Below, one piece after another: positions 1 to 13,441 of a stretch of 64,000 bases of DNA. The notes under the pieces were generated by a model. It searched no databases. It worked only from the letters and a program-made list of their open reading frames with translations, and was not told the DNA's origin. Numbering within the stretch: the stretch's first letter is position 1; each line of letters opens with the position of its first letter. Source of the stretch: Moringa oleifera. Its lineage: Eukaryota > Streptophyta > Magnoliopsida > Brassicales > Moringaceae. The DNA lies in contig JAJFZO010000087.1 in NCBI GenBank assembly GCA_021397835.1, forward strand, positions 6,028,501 through 6,092,500, in the 5' to 3' direction. Made by a program: the position numbers and the translations under genes.

Positions 1-720
1 TCGCCTCTTACTCAGAGAAAGACGATTAAACAATTCCCAATCATGGCCATTGCAGATCAGATCATCCATATAATATACAAAAAGAAACTCCAGATATTTG
101 ATATCTTTCTGTTTGAATGAGATATCAATTCCAGTGATGGTTTCATTAGATATCTTACAACTAGAATCCTTTTTTTTTTATCTAGTTCCTTCACCACCGT
201 AAACTCCACTTAGATTCAAGCATGATACCCTTTTTAGTTATTGGAAGAACCTAAGTACTCTCTTTTGGATCTAGGAAACAGTTCTTAGAGATCTTTTTTC
301 CTTTTGGAAGATACAGGAGCGAAACAATCAACCTATTGATATTAGAAGACCCAAAAGATTCTTCCAATGTATCATTTGTAGGTCCAATGGAAATCATAGG
401 TATAGGAAGAAGCCCTGTCAAATAAAGATTTTTTCTTTCGATCATATTTTGATTGTTAATACGATATATAAGGACCACTACTACAAATAGCATTACACCC
501 TTGATCGTGAAATATCAATTGCTTGTTGAACCCTCTGAATTGCGTGAAAGTAGGATACTCCAAATTCAAGGGTCCAAGAGTTTTATAAAACATTCTTGGT
601 AGAAAAAAATATGAATGAAAGTCCCACTAAATTGAATTGGGTCCATAAATCTAAGAAACAGCGAGAATTCTTGATCTCTCTCAATTCAAAAATCCAGGAT
701 TTGAATTAATGTCCTTTCAT
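1..720 (-). pseudogene. ycf2: ycf2 5' fragment (plastid-derived)
   Basis: The minus strand begins at an ATG whose complement ends at 720 and encodes the start of the large plastid Ycf2 protein, an AAA-type ATPase-like protein linked to plastid protein import. The reading frame is broken: recognisable segments such as [17 protein letters not shown] and [19 protein letters not shown] lie in a frame not continuous with the first codons. Only about the first tenth of the gene is in the window; the rest runs off the left edge. The right arm carries the same gene from 57590. It is a nuclear relic, not a working gene. Confidence 0.9.
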
Positions 721-808
721 TAATTCCTCCTAAATTGCATTGATTTATCCTAAAGATTTCATTTCAATTGGAATTTGGTTATTCACCATGTACGAGGATC
801 CTCACTAA

Positions 809-881
809 GCATCCATGGCTAAATGGTTAAAGCGCCTAACTCATAATAAGTGATTCGTAGGTTCAATTCCTACTAGATGCA
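809..881 (+). tRNA. trnI-CAU: trnI-CAU relic
   Basis: The 73-nt sequence matches plastid tRNA-Ile(CAU), with the CAT anticodon kept. The usual length is 74; one base is missing in the anticodon-to-variable region and the T-arm has substitutions. It lies between ycf2 and rpl23 as in the plastid inverted repeat. Being nuclear and mutated, it is probably not a functional tRNA. Confidence 0.88.
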
Positions 882-1046
882 TGCCAATGGGACCCTCCAA
901 TAAGTCTATTGGAATTGGCTCTATATTAATGGAATCTCATTATCTATACATAACGAATTGGTGTGGTATATTCATATCATAACATATGAACAGTAAGAAC
1001 TAGCATTCTTATTAAGACTAAAACTCATAGGGAAGGAAATAGATTT

Positions 1047-1329
1047 ATGGATGGAATTAAATACGCAGTATTTACAGACAAAAGTATTTGATTATTGGAA
1101 AAAAAATTAGCATACTTCTAATGTCAAATCAGGATCAACTAGGACAGAAATAAAGCATTGGGTCGAACTCTTCTTTGCTGTCAAGGTAACAGCTATGAAT
1201 AGTGATCGACTCCTCAAAAAAGGTAGAAGAATGGGACCTATTATGGGACATACAATGCATTACGGATGTATCATCATTACGCTTCAACCGGGTTATTTTA
1301 TTCCACCTCTTAGAAAGAAAAGAACTTAA
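1047..1329 (+). pseudogene. rpl23: rpl23 relic (plastid ribosomal protein L23)
   Basis: The start codon and the C-terminal coding stretch ending in the codons for RKKRT and TAA are recognisable, 19 bp upstream of rpl2 as in plastids. In-frame damage includes a TGA early after the lysine-serine codons. The length is 283 bp against the usual 282, so at least one single-base indel shifts the frame. The product would be the L23 protein of the plastid 50S subunit near the peptide exit tunnel. The opposite-arm copy is at 56982-57263. Confidence 0.87.
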
Positions 1330-1347
1330 ATCAAAATATTTAATAGC

Positions 1348-2834
1348 ATGGCAATACATTTATACAAAACTTTTACCTCGAGCACACACAATAGAGCCGT
1401 AAACAGTCAAGTGAAATCCAATCCACAAAATAATTTGATCTATGGATAGCATCTTTGTGATAAAGGTCGTAATGCCAGAGGAATCATTACTGCAAGGCAT
1501 AGAGGGGGAGGTCATAAGCGTCTATACCGTAAAATTGATTTTCAATGAAATGAAACAAACATATATGGCAGAATTGTAACCGTAGAATACGACCCTATTT
1601 GAAATGCATACATTTGTCTCATACACTATAGGGTGGTGAGAAGAGATATATTTTACATACCAGAGGGGCTATAATTGGACATCTCATTGTTTCTGATACA
1701 AAAGTTCCTATAAAAAGGGGAAATGCTCTACCTTTGAGTGTGATTTGAACGATTGATTTACGTAATTGGAAGTGATCAATTAGGTTTATGATGAAACCTA
1801 GAAATCGATCATTGATCCAATTTGAGTACCTCTATAGGATAGACCTCAACAGCAAACTGAAGAGTAACGGCAGCAAGTGATTGAGTTCAGTAGTTCCTCA
1901 TATAAAATTATTGACTCTAGAGATATAGTAATATGGAGAAGACAAAATTGTTTCAAGCATCGATAGAACCAGAAGCGCCCCTTATTTCAAAGAGACGAGG
2001 ACGGGTTATTCACATTTCTTTTGATGGTCAGAGGCGAATTGAAAGCTAAGCAGTGATAATTCTAAAGATTCCCTGGGGAAAAAATAGAGATGTCTCCTAC
2101 GTTACCTATAATATGTGGAAGTATCGATGTAATTTCATAGAGTCATTCGGTCTGAATCCTACATGAAGAACATAAGCCAGATGACGGAACAGGAAGACCT
2201 AGGATGTGGAAGATCATAACATGAGTTACTTGGCAGATTTGGATTCCTATATATCCACTCGTGTGGTACTTCATTATACGATATATATAAGATCCATCTG
2301 TATAGATATCATCATTTACATCCAGAAAGTCATATGCTTTGGAAGAAGCTTGTATAGTTTAGGAAGAAGTTTTGATTGATCAAAAAGAAGAATCTACTTC
2401 AACTAATATGCCCTTAGGCATAACCATACATAACATAGAAATCACACTCGGAAAGGGTGGACAATTAGCTAGAATAGTGGGTGCTGTAGTGAAATTGATT
2501 ACAAAAGAGGGGAAATCAGCCACATTAAAATTACCTTCTAGAGAGGTCCGTTTGATATCCAAAAACTGCTCAGCAACAGTCGAACAGTGGGGAATGTTGG
2601 GGTGAACCAAAGAAGTTTGGGTAGAGCCGGATCTAAATATTGGCTAGGTAAGCGTCCTGTAGTAAGAGGAGTAGTTATGAACCCTATAGACCATCCCCAT
2701 GGAGGTGGTGAAGGGAGGGTTCCCATTGGTAGAAAAAACCCACAACCCCATGGGGTTATCCTGCACTTGGATAAAGAAGTAGAAAAAGACATAAATATAA
2801 TGATAATTTGATTCTTCATCATCGTAGTAAATAG
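1348..2834 (+). pseudogene. rpl2: rpl2 relic with group II intron (plastid ribosomal protein L2)
   Basis: Two exons are visible. Exon 1 runs from the ATG to about 1742 and exon 2 from about 2405 to the TAG at 2832-2834, separated by a group II intron of about 660 bp. The first intron base has changed from G to A. Exon 2 begins MPLG and keeps the hallmark L2 stretch [10 protein letters not shown] and GRAGSK. A one-base deletion near 2590 splits exon 2 into two frames, and exon 1 is not open. L2 is the core peptidyl-transferase-region protein of the 50S subunit. It sits beside rpl23 as in the plastid S10-like operon. Confidence 0.9.
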
Positions 2835-3003
2835 GAGAAAAAATAAAATTTCTTTTTTCGTTTAAAAAAAAAAAGAGTTAATTAACTGTGACACGTTCAC
2901 TTAAAAAAAATCTTTTTCTAGCAAATCATTTATTAAGAAAAATTGATAAGCTTAATACAAAAGCGAAAAAATTAGTTATTATAATTAGTTAATAGTTATT
3001 ATG

Positions 3004-3077
3004 GGCGAACGACGGGAATTGAACCTGCGCATGGTGGATTCACAATCCACTGCCTTGATCCACTTGGCTACATCTGC
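3004..3077 (-). tRNA. trnH-GUG: trnH-GUG relic
   Basis: A 74-nt match to plastid tRNA-His(GUG) with the GTG anticodon and cloverleaf order intact. Compared with the usual plastid sequence the acceptor stem has G-to-A at position 3 and the T-arm has another G-to-A that is also present in the opposite-arm copy. It separates rpl2 from psbA with no rps19 in between, the eudicot-type LSC/IR junction. Confidence 0.92.
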
Positions 3078-3370
3078 CACTACTACTTTACCACTACTCT
3101 TTTTTATTTAGAAAAATACTTTACAAAACAAATGAAATGAAAAATGAAAAAAACTATAATTTCTATACAAGAACAGGCAGATAATTCCAAATTTTTTTTT
3201 AATGTATGTTAAATAATAACTTCACAAAAGATTAGTAAAAACTTTTTTCTAAAAAAAATAGTAGATAACGAAAGTATAATACTAAAATAAAAGAACTCAT
3301 AAATATTTTTCTCATTTATTGTTGAAGTAAAAAAAACTTTATATTATATAAAAAAACTACTGAATGACTA

Positions 3371-3430
3371 AATAAAGGAGCAATACCAACCTTTTTCATA
3401 AACGAAGAAGTTGATTATTGCTCCTTTATT
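3371..3430 (-). terminator. psbA 3' stem-loop
   Basis: Just downstream of the psbA stop, a 14-bp perfect inverted repeat (AATAAAGGAGCAAT and its complement) encloses a 32-nt loop. This is the conserved psbA 3'-UTR hairpin that stabilises and ends the plastid transcript. Here the stem is still perfect, whereas the copy at 54861-54920 has one mismatch. Confidence 0.8.
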
Positions 3431-3467
3431 TTCAAAAACGGGTCTATACTAAGACCAAACCAAAGCC

Positions 3468-4494
<1,027 letters not shown>

Positions 4495-4580
4495 GGTAAA
4501 ATCTTGGTTTATTTAATCATCAGGGACTCCCAAGCACACAAATTCTCTAGAAATAGAAATATAAGAGCTTGTTATTCAAC

Positions 4581-4610
4581 AGTATAACATGACTTATATA
4601 CCTATGTCAA
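4581..4610 (-). promoter_or_regulatory. psbA plastid promoter (sigma70-type)
   Basis: Read on the minus strand, a TTGACA -35 box and a TATACT -10 box are separated by 18 bp with the TATATA-like element between them, as in the strong plastid psbA promoter. All boxes are unmutated. In the nucleus there is no plastid RNA polymerase, so this is a fossil. Confidence 0.82.
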
Positions 4611-4774
4611 CTAATGTCAAACATATATCTATGATCTTATCCATCTAGATTCATCAGAATATCTTTTTTTTTTTTTGAATGAATGAAGTGAGTTACAAAA
4701 CAAAAGTGGAATGCAGATTTATATCCATGCATTTTATATATGAATATCATTTCGATAAGATAATAATAATGTAA

Positions 4775-7369
4775 TGGGTTGCCCGGGATTTGAACCCAGA
4801 ACTAGTCGGATGGAGTGGATAATTTATTTGTTAAAATGAAACAAAATAAGTATAGGTAAAGGTAACAAAATCCCTCCCCAAACCGTGCTTGCATTTTTCA
4901 TTGCACATGGCTTTCTCTATGTATACATAGAAAACTCAACTTTTCCCTAAATAGAATTTGAATTGAATACTCAATTAATCAACCTTATTCTTCTTTTCTT
5001 ATTCTTATTGTATGAACATTTAATAATAATAAAAAAAATGAATGCATTTTTGTTATCTTTTTATCATTTTTGAAAAGTTTCCATTTACACTACACGGTCC
5101 CATAACCAAATCATTCATGATTGACCAAATCATTGATACAAATAATATCCAAATGCCAAATACATCCTCTATATAACTTTCGCGAAGCAGAATAAGCTCT
5201 TAGAAAGATAAAAAAACGAACTTGTTCTTCCTTTGTAAAGAATTCTTCCAAAAAGTCCAAACCTAACCTTTTCAAAAAAGCGCATACAATGCTTTTGTGT
5301 TTACGAGCCAAAGTTTTAACACAAGAAAGTTAAAGTATATATTTTATTCGATACAAATTCTTTTTTTTTTGGAGGATCCCCTGTGATAATGAGAAAGATT
5401 TTTGCATATACGCACAAATCAAGCGATAATATCAGAATTTGATGAATCGGCCTAGGTCGGCTTACTAATGGGATGCCCTAATGTATTACAAAATCTCGCT
5501 TTGCCAATGATCCAATCATAAGAATAATTGAAATTTTTGTATCAAACTTCTTTATAGCATTATCTATTATAAATGAGTTTTCTAGCATCTGGCTCCATGC
5601 CACTAACGGATTAAATCACAAACTTGAAAAATAGCCCCAAAAGTCTAGATAATCTTTGGATAATTGGTTTATATGGACCCTTCGTGATTGAGACCACATG
5701 TAAAAATGACATTGCCATAAATTGACAAAGTAATATTTCCATTTATTCACCAGAAGAGGCGTATCTTTTAAAGCCAAAATGGATTTTCCTTGATGTCTAA
5801 TATAATGCAGGAAAGGATCCTTGAACAAGCATAAGATACATCCTGAAAACCATTAACAAAGGTTTTTATAAGATGTTCTATTTTTCCATAGAAAAAAATT
5901 CGCTCAAGAAGGACTCCAGAAGATGTCGATCGTAAATGAGAAGATTTATTGTGGAGAAAAAATAAGATGGATCGTATTCACATACATGAGAATTATATAA
6001 GAATAAGAAAAACCTTGGATTAAAAAAATATTTCTTTTGAGTAATCAGACTCTTCCAATTACAATACTTGTAGAGACAGAACCATAATAAATGTAAAAAA
6101 GAGGCATCTTTTACCCAATAACAAAGGGGTTGAACCAAGATTTCCAGATGGATGGGGTAAGGTATTGGTACATCTAATATATAATTTAAATGTGAAAATT
6201 TATCCTCTAAAAAGGGAAATATTGAATGAATTGATTGTAAATTATGAGATTTTGCTGGTTTTTTTCCTTCTAAGGCAGATACAAATCTTAGGAAAAATAA
6301 AATTTTCGCAATCACTGCAAATATCACTGATATCATTTGATAATAGAAATTATTTTTGTGACCAAAAAATGGATTTTGGTTAGAATCATTAGCAGAAATA
6401 ATCAAATGATTCTATTGATACATTCAAAAAAATGAACGTTTCGTAATTACTAAAGTAGATTTATTGTCATAACTCAAATTTTTCAACAAAACGGATCTAT
6501 TTATATTTAATCTATGATCATGAGTAAGTGCATAAATATACTCCCGAAAAATAAGTGGGTATAGGAAGTCATGTTGCTGAGATCTATCTAACTCTAAATA
6601 TACTTGAAATTCCTCCATTTCAATTGAAATTCGATTTGAACGAGTGTTTATTGGGTTATCAAATGATACATAGTGCGATAGAGTCGAAACAAGATATTAT
6701 AGTAAGAAAAGAACATATACCTCAGCAACAGGTAAACTCATCAACGGATTCTCTACCTTCTTTTTTCCATCTAATTGATTTATGTTGCTTATATGGAAGA
6801 TGATTAAAAATCCTTTATTTTTTGAACCCAATCGCTCATTTGATTTTGGAAATATATATTTTTTCTTTATCAATATACTGCTTCTTTTGCACATTCATCT
6901 CCAACCCATAATAAGGAAAAACTACTAGTTAGGACTCGTTAAAAAAATTGATAATCCACTCATGAGAAAAGTCCTTCTTGCATTAGGCACTAATATATTT
7001 TTAACATTTAATTAGATCGGGTAATCATTCAAATTATGAACAGAAGCTTATTGCTTTTTGTTTCCCTCTAATTGGGGTCATATAGTTTTATCCATTTATT
7101 CACTCAACCTAACTTTGAATTCAATTCATTTTGTTCCGCATCGATAATTCAAACACGAGTTTGTACCGATCCGAAAAGAAAGAAAGAAATATGTTATCTT
7201 AATTCTCCATTGATATGACATGCTGTTTTTTCCATTCATTCCTTTTAGGATCAGTCGTGGTCTTACAAACTCTACCGCTGGTATGGACGAATCCTTTTCT
7301 TCATACAAATGTGTAAAAGATACTAGTCTTTCTTAAAAGCCGAGTACTCTACCGTTGAGTTAGCAACCC
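4775..7369 (-). tRNA. trnK-UUU: trnK-UUU relic, split by the matK intron
   Basis: The 5' exon (7333-7369, 37 nt, with the TTT anticodon) is intact by eye. The 3' exon (4775-4809, 35 nt) has C-to-T type changes. The roughly 2.5-kb group II intron carries matK. The arrangement psbA-trnK(matK)-rps16 is the standard plastid order. It is a nuclear copy and not expected to be spliced. Confidence 0.9.
5111..6618 (-). pseudogene. matK: matK relic (intron maturase)
   Basis: The reading starts with [20 protein letters not shown] at the complement of 6616-6618 and ends with the codons for NHE and TGA. Large parts of the maturase are recognisable in the frames 5878-6405 and 5616-5828, but they are separated by stops and frameshifts. 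The length is 1508 bp against about 1530. MatK normally helps splice plastid group IIA introns. The right-arm copy at 51654-53143 has different lesions, for example a stop at the codon after the first SR. Confidence 0.9.
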
Positions 7370-8225
7370 GAAAAAAATAATTAGAATGTGTAGATACAAT
7401 CGAAATACAAAAAAAAAAAAAAAGAGATTCAATTTCACGACGTAATCAAAAACCAAAACATTAAACTAACAAGAAATCTAAAAAATTTAAACTAAAATTT
7501 TTTAATTGATTATGAACATAAAAATAAATGAACAGAGTAAATAGTAAATTAAAATACATGAAATTCTCAAATAAACACATAGATAAAGTAATAAAAATTT
7601 ATAGACTGCCTCTTTTTCTTATGTTATTTATCCATTATTTTTTCACTATCAATAAACAAAAAGACTTCTTATATCACACCAAAACAATTTCTTGTATCAC
7701 AGAAAAGTAAAAGAACCTATGATTTGAATGAAGCAAAGTAAAAAACCAAACCTATGGATCGGAGATAAATAGATCTATTTCTCTATGATCGCATTATATT
7801 TGTTCAATACATTCTTGTCAATATGATTGTGAATATTGAATATGAAGAAAAGAATATAAAAATGTAAAAGAAATATCAAATATATAATAAAAAAAATACA
7901 AGCTTAATCCCTTGTTTTCTTAGTTGTTAATAGATTTACGATGAAAGAAAATCACCTCAGTGAGGGTAATGTAAAAAAAATGATATTTTTTAAATTAATT
8001 TCTTCATTTATTTTTTCTATGTATTTTATACCAATAAAATTATATCAATAAAATAAATTTTCATAAAATAAAATTTTCTCATTATAGAACACGATAGTCT
8101 CTAGTAGGAATACTAAATTAGGAAAAATAAATAAGTATGAATAGAGGAAAAAATGGGGAAAGAGTAGAGAATTTTTTATACAAAGCTGTATATGAGTCAT
8201 CCACACCCTCTTTTTTTGTATTTCA
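7370..8225. other. trnK-rps16 spacer
   Basis: AT-rich plastid intergenic DNA with homopolymer runs and no coding signal. It corresponds to 50058-50908 in the opposite arm. I see no gene in it; short open frames here (such as 7528-7710) are chance. Confidence 0.75.
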
Positions 8226-9382
8226 TTAATTTAATTTCGTTTGATTAACACTAAGTTCCGTAAAAAACTTTGCCTTCTTTGAAATATCATGAACATTTCT
8301 TATAGGTTGAGCACCTTTTTTAAGGAAATATAAAATAGCAGGAACATTTAAATAGGTTTGATTATTTATTGGATCATAAAAACCATTTTCTGAAGATGCT
8401 TTCCTTCTCTTCGGGATCGAACATCAATTGCAAAGATTCAATAAACGGCTCATTGGGATAGATGTAGATGAATACTACCCCCTAGAAACGTATAAGAGGG
8501 TTTCTTCTCATATGGCTCGAGAAAAAAATGATTATGATTAGAAATGAGTTTCTGTCTATGAATAAAATTAGAATGTCAAACAGATTCATACAAGATCAAA
8601 TCAATTAGGTATTTAAGTCTTAAATTCTTTTTTCTTCTTTTCTTTTTGAAAAAAGAAAAAAAAGCATTCATACTCTCATAACTCAAGTTGGATAAGTCTC
8701 AAATAGGTCAACAGAAAACCCTTAGATATTTCATTTATTGAGTAGTCTCTAACCCCTTTTTTGTTTGTCTCCTTTAGAATCAATTTTGATTTTTCATTGT
8801 GAGCTAGTTATTAAGACAATTGAAAACAAAATGGTATTCTCTTGTTCCAAGATCCTTTATCCTTGCTTCGAATCATTGGGTTTAGACATTACTTCGGCGA
8901 TTTTTAATCATTTTAAAAGTGGCAGCAACAAGCCCTTTTTTGTTTATGATTTCTTTCTATCAAAAAATCATGCGAACGCTTGATTCACCCATCATACACT
9001 TTAGATCGAAAGAGTTTTCGCAATTTCAATAAATTTTCCTTGTGGATTTGAAAATTTGCTTGAAATGAATCCCTTCAATTTCTACATCGAAAAAAATATA
9101 CTTACAAAGTTGTTCCAACTTATTGATTGGCACTAACCTTAGTTCCTTACCCCTTGAGAAATTAATAAATACTTTCTCCTCGAGCTCCATCCTATCCTAT
9201 TTTTTACATTAGAACCCAAGAAAAATCAGGGTTCTAGAATAGAATAAAGAATGTCAAGCCAAGAGCATCTTTATTGCTGTATAAAGTAAAGTGGTGGATG
9301 TAAAAATCCACAGCAGATCATGTCCTTCAATTCAAGTCGCACGTTGCTTTTTACCACATCGTTTCAAACGAAGTTTTACTGT
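8226..9382 (-). pseudogene. rps16: rps16 relic (plastid ribosomal protein S16)
   Basis: Exon 1 is about 9343-9382 (codons for VKLRLKRCG) and exon 2 about 8226-8448 ([23 protein letters not shown]), separated by a group II intron of roughly 0.9 kb. The start codon ATG has become ACA. S16 is a small-subunit ribosomal protein. Presence of rps16 argues against lineages that lost it from the plastome. The opposite-arm copy (48891-50057) keeps its ATG but has its own substitutions in exon 2. Confidence 0.86.
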
Positions 9383-9855
9383 AACATTCCTTTAGTTTGG
9401 AACTAGTATGTAATTGATTCAATTATGTAATCATGAATAGTATTATTTGATTGGTAAATAATAATCTATACTTTTCCCTCTATTTGTATATGAAATATGA
9501 ATGAGATGGAGAATTTATGAAGAAAAAGTCTCAGTAAGAATTCAAATAAATTCCATATTTTATTGTATAAATACAATGCCTATTTCATGGTATGAATGAA
9601 AAATACATATTTATATCAATAAATAGATTTAACTATTTATTTAATAATATATATATTTGAATTGCAACTCTTGTAACCTATGTTTCCACCTTAACCGAAT
9701 CACATGTAGATGTTATTTGAACTCGATTCAAATGGTGAAAACGAAATCTTTCTTCCCCTTGAATCTTGAAAAATTAAAAACAAGAATCACATTCTCTCCA
9801 ATATTTTGCTCTTAAACAGAAGGTTGTTCAAAAAGAATAATATTTATTCTGTGCT

Positions 9856-9927
9856 TTGGGACGGAATGATTCGAACCTTCGAATAATAGGACCAAAACTT
9901 GTTGCCTTACTGCTTGGCTACGCCCCA
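9856..9927 (-). tRNA. trnQ-UUG: trnQ-UUG relic
   Basis: A 72-nt match to plastid tRNA-Gln with the TTG anticodon kept. Several G-to-A type changes are visible, for example in the anticodon-stem GGG run and the D-arm. It lies between rps16 and psbK as in plastids. Confidence 0.88.
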
Positions 9928-10272
9928 TTTAGATTTCTATTCAACACTAATAAAGACTAATATTGTTAGTGTTTGTTCGTCAATTCCAACCCAATTATCT
10001 ATGAAATAGATTAGATTGGTGTTAGGATTTTGACACATATAGATATAAAATGAAACTGAATTTATTGATCATTCCATATAATTCAATTAAGATATTGTAT
10101 GAAAGCATAATTTATTCTATTATCTTGTGAGAATGGAAGGATTTTTGATTGGGTGAGTCTAGAGAAATATTTTTTCTCTACCTTACTTTCTTGTCTTCAT
10201 TTGGACCTTATATCAATAACATATCAATAACTCAATCAAAATCCAATTATCTACAAGAATAAAATATTTGTT

Positions 10273-10457
10273 ATGCTTAATATATTTAAATTGATCTGTA
10301 TCTGTTTTAATTTTGGTCTTTTTCCGAGCAGTTTTTTATTTACCAAATTGTCGAGGCCTATACTTTTTTGAATCCAATCATAGACGTTATGCTAGTAATA
10401 CCTATTCTTTTTTTTCTCTTAGTCTTTGTTTGGCAAGCTACTGTAAGTTTTTGATAA
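10273..10457 (+). pseudogene. psbK: psbK relic (photosystem II subunit K)
   Basis: The frame starts [13 protein letters not shown] and follows PsbK until a one-base deletion where KLPEAYAF should be encoded; a stop follows soon after. The last arginine codon CGA has also become TGA. PsbK is a small single-span PSII protein of about 61 residues. Unlike this copy, the opposite-arm copy (47813-47998) is a full uninterrupted frame. Confidence 0.88.
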
Positions 10458-10895
10458 GATCCTTAATACTATCCTAGAAAATTCATGATTTATTCGAGAA
10501 AAAAATTTAAAAATTGAGAAAATTAAATAAGTCTTACAGTATGAACGAACCCCCAATTCAAATATTGAAATTTTTTGGTAAACGTGATAAATCTGGATCA
10601 TCCTATTTCCTCATTTTGAACCCTTGTTTTCATTGAAAGAACCTATTAGAGTCCACCATAACATAATACCTAATTATTGGTATGAAAAAAAATTGTAATA
10701 GGAAAGACTCAACTCTTATCTTCTTACAAATGAATTCTTAAAAAAATCAAATATTTTCTATTTGATTTAATTTATAGAAATTATCGAAAATCACTTCATT
10801 TCTTGGTGTCAAAAATAAATAGGACATGTGGTATAAAAATAGAGAATATATTCTCTTTTTTCCCCAAATAAAGATAAGATCTTGGAGATTGTGTA

Positions 10896-11006
10896 ATGCT
10901 TACTCTCAAACTCTTTGTTTACACCGTAGTGATATTCTTTGTTTCTCTCTTCATTTTTGGATTCCTATCTAATGATCCAGGATGTAATCCTGGATGTGAA
11001 GAATAA
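10896..11006 (+). pseudogene. psbI: psbI copy, reading frame intact
   Basis: A complete 36-codon frame, [20 protein letters not shown] onward, the normal length for PsbI, a single-span PSII reaction-centre protein. The only visible change near the end is arginine to cysteine in the NPGREE tail (CGT to TGT). Being so short it has escaped stops by chance. With plastid-type signals and a nuclear location it is still presumed inactive. Confidence 0.85.
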
Positions 11007-11096
11007 AAAAATAAGGGTTTTCTTGCTTGATTTTTATAAATGTTATAATATTATTAGGATTTTATCTATTCCAATTCCTCATCATAAAAAAAGAAA

Positions 11097-11184
11097 CAGA
11101 AATGGAGAGATTCGAACCCTCAGTACGAATAACTCGTACAACGGATTAGCAATCCGACGCTTTAATCCACTCAGCCATCTCTCC
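11097..11184 (-). tRNA. trnS-GCU: trnS-GCU relic
   Basis: An 88-nt match to plastid tRNA-Ser(GCU) with its long variable arm and GCT anticodon. It is mutated in the acceptor and T arms, so pairing at the ends is weakened. Its neighbours psbI and trnR are in plastid order, but trnG-UCC, which should follow, is missing in this arm. Confidence 0.88.
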
Positions 11185-11659
11185 TAATTGAAAAGGATAA
11201 TTACTATCTTACATTAAACAAAAAGTAATGCTTAAAAAAAAGCCCTTCTTTACTTTTTTGATACTTCACTTTTTTTTGTATAAATTATTAATTATATACA
11301 ATACAACTTTTATTTATATATATATGTATATATAACTCTTATCTGAAATTCCATTTAGATAAAGAAAAAGCTCAAAAGAGATATTTCAAATGAAAATATA
11401 TAAAAGAAGAATATCTCTTTGATTTTATCTTGTCCAAAAGGGTCTTTTTTTATTTCCACAGCTTAGCCTAGTTAGTACCTAGCCGGGCCTTTTTTTTTTT
11501 TGTATAATGAATCAAATCATACTACTGAGTCATAGCTAAAATGATTAATTGAAGTGAATTAATACACAATTCTTAAAATTGTCTCGCATATTCTTTATTT
11601 TTTTCGAACACAAGATAGCAAAGTAAAAAAAAATGCACAAAAAAAAATTGAAATGAAAA
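11185..11659. other. trnS-trnR spacer carrying a deletion of trnG-UCC
   Basis: AT-rich spacer. Comparison with the opposite arm shows that about 1.4 kb (equivalent to roughly 45320-46720, holding both trnG-UCC exons and its intron) has been lost here. The join is near 11545, between sequences matching the two sides in the other arm. Nothing coding is left. Confidence 0.8.
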
Positions 11660-11731
11660 GTGTCCATTGTCTCATGGATAGGACAAAGGTCTTCTAAACC
11701 TTTGGTATAGGTTCAAATCCTATTGGACGCA
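11660..11731 (+). tRNA. trnR-UCU: trnR-UCU relic
   Basis: A 72-nt match to plastid tRNA-Arg(UCU) with the TCT anticodon kept and only a few substitutions, one in the acceptor stem (GCG to GTG). Position next to atpA is standard. Confidence 0.9.
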
Positions 11732-11917
11732 ATTTATTTCCATATATATTTCTATGTTAAGAAAGAGATATTGAATGATTTGAGTAAGAGATCCTTACTT
11801 ATGTTATATATATTATATACTTATTTAATACTTAGAAACTTATATTATTATTAAATGAAAATGAAATTAATTAAATTAAAGAATAAAGATTAAGAATGAT
11901 CGATTTCTTTTATTTAT

Positions 11918-13420
11918 TTATAATTGTTCCTGAAGTAGAAAACGTTTTATTTGTTCCTGAATAGCTTCTTTCAAAACGACTTTTACTTCCTTAATGAATG
12001 TCTTGGTAAATGATATGATTTTTTGGAACTGAGGTTTATTCATTTTTAAATAAGTACATAACTCAACGAAAAATTTCCTTACACTTGTCCAAGTTCAAAT
12101 GAATCAAGATAACCATTCGTTCTGACATACTTGGTCATTATCTGTTCTTCCACCGTGAGAGGGGCTGATTGGGATTGTTTAAGTAACTCATATAATCATT
12201 GGCCTCTTGCCAATTAATTTTGAGTAGCTTTATTGAGATCAAAAACAAATTACGTAAAGGCCTCTAATTCAACTAATTGAGCCAATTTCAATTTTAATTT
12301 GCCACCTACTTGTTTCATAGCTTTAATTTGAGCTGCACATCCGACTCTAGAGACAGAAATACCTACATTAATAGTAGGTCTAATTCCAGCATTGAATATA
12401 TCAGTGGATAAGAATATTTGTCCATCTGTAATGGAAATTACATTAGTAAGAATATAAGCCGAAACGTCTCCCGACTGGGTCTCAACTATTGGTAAAGCAA
12501 TCATACTTCCTTCACCCAACTGAGAGCTTGATTTAGTGGCTCTTTCTAAAAGACATGATTGCAAATAAAAAACATCTCCTGGATAAGCTTCATAACCAGG
12601 TGGTCTTTGTAATAGAAGAGACATTTGGCGACAAGCCTGTGCTTGTTTGGAAGGATCATCATAAATGATTAAAGTGTGTCATTCAAAGTACATAAAATAT
12701 TTAGCTAAAGTAGCTCCTATATAAGACACGAGATATTGTAATGTAGCTAGAGAATCTACCATTTTGGCTACCACAATAATGTATTCCATCCCCTTTTTCT
12801 TGGAAAGTGGTCACTACCTAAGCCACAGAAGATGCTTTTTGACCAATAGCTACATAAGCACATATTACATTTTGCCCTTGTTGACTGAGAATTGTATCTG
12901 TGGCTACTGTTGTTTTACTCGTCTGTCTATCCCCAATAATCAATTCTCGCTGCCCACGTCCTATAGGGATCATCGAATCAATAACAATAAGTCCTGTTTG
13001 AAGGGGCTCATATACAGAACGTCTTGAAATAATACCTGGAGCGGGAGATTCAATTAATCAAGATTCAGAAGCTGAAATATCACCTCAACCATCAATAGGT
13101 TTAGCCAAGGCATTTATAACACGACCCAAATAAGCCTCACTCACAGGTATCTAAGCAATTTTTCCTGTTGCTTTGACAAAACTTCCCTCTGGTATCATCA
13201 AGCTGTCACCCACTAATACAACACCAACATTATTTGATTATATATTCAAGGCAATGCCTATCGTACCATCTTCAAATTCTATTAATTCACCTACCATTAC
13301 TTCATCAAGACCATAAATATAAGCGATGCCACTGCCTACCTGAAGTACGGTACCAGTGTTTACAATCTTTACTTCTCTTTTATATTGCTCAATATGTTCA
13401 TGGATAATATTACTTTCATC
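11918..13420 (-). pseudogene. atpA: atpA relic (ATP synthase CF1 alpha), start codon deleted
   Basis: The C-terminal half is clear (12250-12624 encodes [15 protein letters not shown] through ISVSRVG). The 5' end is lost: the last matching codons, for the NIIRERIE region, join directly to the atpF-atpA spacer, so roughly 60-80 bp including the ATG are deleted. The nucleotide-binding P-loop GDRQTGKT has G changed to S here. Alpha is the regulatory nucleotide-binding subunit of chloroplast ATP synthase. The right-arm copy (43416-44936) is full length and has instead lysine changed to glutamate in the same loop. Confidence 0.91.
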
Positions 13421-13441
13421 GCCTATAATAAAAGTAAAGGA

